Source: Palsa-504 sp003136255
GTDB taxonomy: Bacteria > Actinomycetota > Actinomycetes > Streptosporangiales > Streptosporangiaceae
Direction: 5' to 3'
DNA: 9,271 bases
NCBI GenBank assembly: GCA_003136255.1
Contig: PLDT01000052.1
Location: 1-9,271, forward strand
The position numbers and the translations under genes were made by a program. Below the pieces are notes generated by a model. The model had not been told where the DNA came from. It ran no database searches and worked only from the letters and a program-made list of their open reading frames with translations. Shown piece after piece: positions 7,058 to 9,271 of the stretch; positions within the stretch are counted from its first letter, which is position 1; each line of letters begins with the position of its first letter.

Positions 7058-8953
7058 CTACGTCGTGAAATACCACATTTCGGGGTTGATGTTGAACTGG
7101 GTGACGGTCGCGAACGACGCTGGCGGGCCGGACAGGGTCTTCTTCCAGACCAGCACGGTGCCGATCTCCAGCGCGTCGGCTGGCGTGGGCCCGAACAGGC
7201 CCGGCTGCTGCGTCGTCAGGTACGACGCTTCGCTGGTCACTGCCTTCGGGTTCGTGCTGAACACCGAGGCATCGATCAGCTTGTCCGCCTGCGAACTGCA
7301 GTACCCGCCGAAGTTGGACGACCCGGCGCAGTTGAAGATCCCGAAGGTGGTCGGGTAGGTGTTGTCGGCGAAGCCGCCGAAATCTGCCATCGCCCACCCG
7401 TCGACGTTCGTCTTCCCGGCTTGGTCGTTGTAGTTGGTGACTATGTAGTTGAAGTTGCTGGACACCTGGGTGATCTCGATACCCGCCTGCTTCGCCTCCG
7501 AGGCCAGCGCGGTGACCTGCTCGCCGATGCTGGCCGGAGTGGTCGTGTAGATCAGGTTCCAGGCCAGCGGTGTCCCGGCTGGGATGCCAGCGCCGCAGTC
7601 CGAGGACCCGCTACCCGGCCGGGTGCAGGTGTCCGTGCCGCCGGGGACCACCTTCCAGCCGTGCGCCTTCAGCAGGCTGGTCGCGGCGGTGACGCTGAAC
7701 GGGTACGGGTTGATCAGCGCGTTCGCCGGCGTGTACAGGCTCTTCGGGAGCACCGGCACCGGCCCGTAGGCCTGGCCTGCCGCGCCGTAGAAGAACGCCT
7801 TGATCACGCCCGGCTGGTCTTGCAGGTGCGCCATGGCCTGGCGGATGTAGAGCTGGCTGATGATCTTGTTGAAGTGGCCGGTGGCGTCCTTGAAGTTGTA
7901 GACCATGTACAGCCACCCGAAGGCCGGGTAGCCGAACACGTTGTACCCGATCGACCTGATCTTGTTCACATGCGGCAGGCTGGCCAGCGGCACGTAGCCG
8001 ACGTCCAGGCTGCCGGTCAGGATCGCGTTGTCCTCGGCACTGTCGGAGGTGAACGGCACGCTGGAGTATTTGGATACCGTCTTGGCATGCGGGCCGCCGT
8101 AGGCCTGGTTGGGCGACATGGTAAACGCCCCGCTGGCCGTGCTGAACGAGGACAGGGTGTACGGCCCGTCCACGATCTTCCACAGCGGGCTGGTCGCCCA
8201 GGAGGCCGACGGCCTAGCCTGGGCGGCGAGGTAGTTGTAGATCCGCGCCGCGTTCGCCGGGCTGGCGAAGTTCAGGATCGGGCCGGTCGCGGAGGCTTTG
8301 GCCCAGGCGAAGGCGGGCATCGGTTGGATCACGCCGAGTTGGTTCTGCCAGAACCAGGTCGGGTTGACCGCGGATTTCATCGTGAACACGACCGTGCTCG
8401 CGTTGGGTGCGGTAACGCTGGCGACCTGGTCCGGCATGCCGATGCCGGGGGTGTAATAAGCCCAGTTCGACGGGCTCGCCGTCACCGCGGCCTTCATCAG
8501 GTCGTACCAGAAGAGAATGTCCTGGGAGGTGATCGGCCTGCCGTCCGACCATTTGTAGCTGCTCTTGAGCGTGACCGTGAACGTCTTGTCGCCGTTGCTC
8601 ACCCTGGGGTCGCCGGCCAGGCTCAGCGCGGACGCCTCTTTCGGCTCGACACCGTTCACCAGCCAGTACAGCGGCCGGTACATCTGCTCGTCGAACAGGT
8701 GCACCGTGAACACCGATACGGACGCCGAGGTGGCCAGCGGCAGGATCCAGGTCGGCGCGGAGCCCGGCGGCTGGGCCACCGATACGGTGCCGGCGTACTG
8801 GACGCCGGGAGCGGGCGCCGGTAGTGAGCCGTAGACACCAGGCACCGCCGAGCCCGTCTTGGGCGTGCTGCTGCTTACGCACGCAGTCAGCACTGTCGCG
8901 CCGACGAGGGCGAGGGCTGCCATCGCGGCCCCCGAAGAGGCAGGTCTGATCAT
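7058..8953 (-). CDS. ABC transporter substrate-binding lipoprotein, family 5 (peptide/nickel type)
   Basis: The 631-residue protein begins with a lipoprotein signal: MIRPASSG, a hydrophobic core and the lipobox LTAC, placing the lipidated Cys at residue 25. The body fits SBP_bac_5, the oligopeptide/dipeptide-binding fold, with the typical YKWSDGRPITSQDILFWYDL block, LFDEQMYRPL and a Gln-rich LYIRQAMAHLQDQ helix. It should sit on the outer membrane face and hand solute to a permease. No permease or cognate ATPase is next to it on the same strand, so it may serve a transporter encoded elsewhere. It has two late Cys pairs (TDTCTRPGSGSSDC and FNCAGSSNFGGYC) that could form disulfides. The ATG at 8953 has AAGGA six bases upstream; the ATG at 8971 has no RBS. 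The gene lies between the two inverted-repeat arms. The ligand is unknown. Confidence 0.9.
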   Translation of the reverse strand: MIRPASSGAAMAALALVGATVLTACVSSSTPKTGSAVPGVYGSLPAPAPGVQYAGTVSVAQPPGSAPTWILPLATSASVSVFTVHLFDEQMYRPLYWLVNGVEPKEASALSLAGDPRVSNGDKTFTVTLKSSYKWSDGRPITSQDILFWYDLMKAAVTASPSNWAYYTPGIGMPDQVASVTAPNASTVVFTMKSAVNPTWFWQNQLGVIQPMPAFAWAKASATGPILNFASPANAARIYNYLAAQARPSASWATSPLWKIVDGPYTLSSFSTASGAFTMSPNQAYGGPHAKTVSKYSSVPFTSDSAEDNAILTGSLDVGYVPLASLPHVNKIRSIGYNVFGYPAFGWLYMVYNFKDATGHFNKIISQLYIRQAMAHLQDQPGVIKAFFYGAAGQAYGPVPVLPKSLYTPANALINPYPFSVTAATSLLKAHGWKVVPGGTDTCTRPGSGSSDCGAGIPAGTPLAWNLIYTTTPASIGEQVTALASEAKQAGIEITQVSSNFNYIVTNYNDQAGKTNVDGWAMADFGGFADNTYPTTFGIFNCAGSSNFGGYCSSQADKLIDASVFSTNPKAVTSEASYLTTQQPGLFGPTPADALEIGTVLVWKKTLSGPPASFATVTQFNINPEMWYFTT

Positions 8954-9057
8954 CTGTCTTCCTTGGCTCATGTGACGACCGGCGGTCGCAGGGCTTGGCC
9001 GCCCGGGTCAGTCGCAGCGCAGATGCCCGTTTAACAGCATTCCCAGGGCCAAACTTG

Positions 9058-9070
9058 TCACAGTTTGTGA
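9058..9070. promoter_or_regulatory. Palindrome in the substrate-binding protein promoter region
   Basis: TCACAGTTTGTGA has two perfect 5-base arms around GTT, about 105 bases upstream of the chosen start at 8953. On the minus strand its TGTGACA half could serve as a -35, with TGTTAA near 9030 as a -10 after about 19 bases. This is weak but is the best promoter candidate for the gene. Confidence 0.3.
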
Positions 9071-9111
9071 TCGATGCCACCGGCTCAGCCGTAACGGCCA
9101 CCAGGTGGCGT

Positions 9112-9215
9112 GCAGCGGCTGTCATCGCCCCGTCCCGTAGCCGCTGCAAAGCCTAGGGCCGAACCCCAGGACTTCCCCTAGCGACACCGCTAGCTGGCCA
9201 GGTCAGCCTTGGTAC
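9112..9215 (+). repeat. Right arm of about 103-bp inverted repeat (promoter/operator module)
   Basis: This is the partner of 6925-7027 in the opposite orientation. Its outer end (GCCTTGGTAC, 9206-9215) stops 32 bases before the GTG of the ABC ATPase gene; its inner end begins 158 bases upstream of the substrate-binding gene start. Relative to the left arm it has an extra base in the C4 run at 9128-9131 and four substitutions. It should carry the promoter of the plus-strand gene that begins at the window's right edge. Confidence 0.95.
9178..9193. promoter_or_regulatory. 16-base palindrome, possible TetR-type operator (right copy)
   Basis: CTAGCGACACCGCTAG is the reverse complement of the left copy, with no change in the 16 bases. 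It lies 54 bases upstream of the GTG start of the probable ABC ATPase. Perfect conservation within a repeat that has otherwise changed at five places is compatible with selection, although 16 bases is too few to prove it. Confidence 0.5.
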
Positions 9216-9247
9216 ATCGGCAACGAGCATCGAGGGAAGGATCGACC

Positions 9248-9271
9248 GTGATCGAGATTGATGGCCTGACT
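9248..9271 (+). CDS. Probable ABC transporter ATP-binding protein (first 8 codons only)
   Basis: A GTG at 9248 follows a GGGAAGG-type RBS (about 9234-9240). The eight visible residues, read M-I-E-I-D-G-L-T, are the usual opening of an ABC transporter ATPase, before the KxYG and Walker A region. The rest lies beyond the window. The pattern is especially common in exporter-type (DrrA/CcmA-like) ATPases, but so short a stretch cannot settle this. Its upstream region is the right arm of the inverted repeat shared with the DUF4386 gene. Confidence 0.5.

Noticed and set aside
6925..9215. The inverted-repeat segment as a classical insertion sequence
   Set aside because: No transposase is encoded, and the eight bases outside the arms (GAGTGTCA and ATCGGCAA) show no target duplication.

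Overview
The window looks like a draft-assembly contig from a high-GC actinomycete. It has very G+C-rich codons, GGAG-type ribosome binding sites, an F420-type oxidoreductase, a DUF4386 protein and a TM0106-type nuclease-helicase. Three runs of N (137-138, 1312-1415, 3635-3636) are contig joins, and each falls inside a coding region.

Left part (1-1000): a secreted protein made of about 43-residue tandem repeats (minus strand, running off the left edge), a 238-base intergenic stretch, and a small unrecognised plus-strand ORF. Middle (1025-4331): one very large minus-strand gene for a RecB/Cas4-like nuclease + RNase H-like exonuclease + Upf1-like SF1 helicase. It is interrupted by two assembly gaps and decorated with short in-frame tandem repeats.

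4508-6028: a divergent pair, a MarR-family repressor (minus) and an F420-dependent luciferase-like oxidoreductase (plus). They share a 99-base control region with two copies of a MarR-type palindrome around a -10-like box. A strong 11-bp-stem hairpin lies between the oxidoreductase and the convergent DUF4386 membrane protein gene (6119-6901, minus).

6902-9271: the most unusual part. A lone family-5 (peptide/nickel type) ABC substrate-binding lipoprotein gene lies between two near-identical inverted repeats of about 103 bp (6925-7027 and 9112-9215). Each repeat ends just upstream of the ribosome binding site of an outward-facing gene: DUF4386 on the left, and on the right the first codons of a probable ABC transporter ATPase. 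Each carries the same 16-base palindrome. The repeats therefore look like duplicated promoter/operator modules that could co-regulate the two outer genes, with the substrate-binding protein gene in between. No tRNA, rRNA, CRISPR array or transposase gene was seen.
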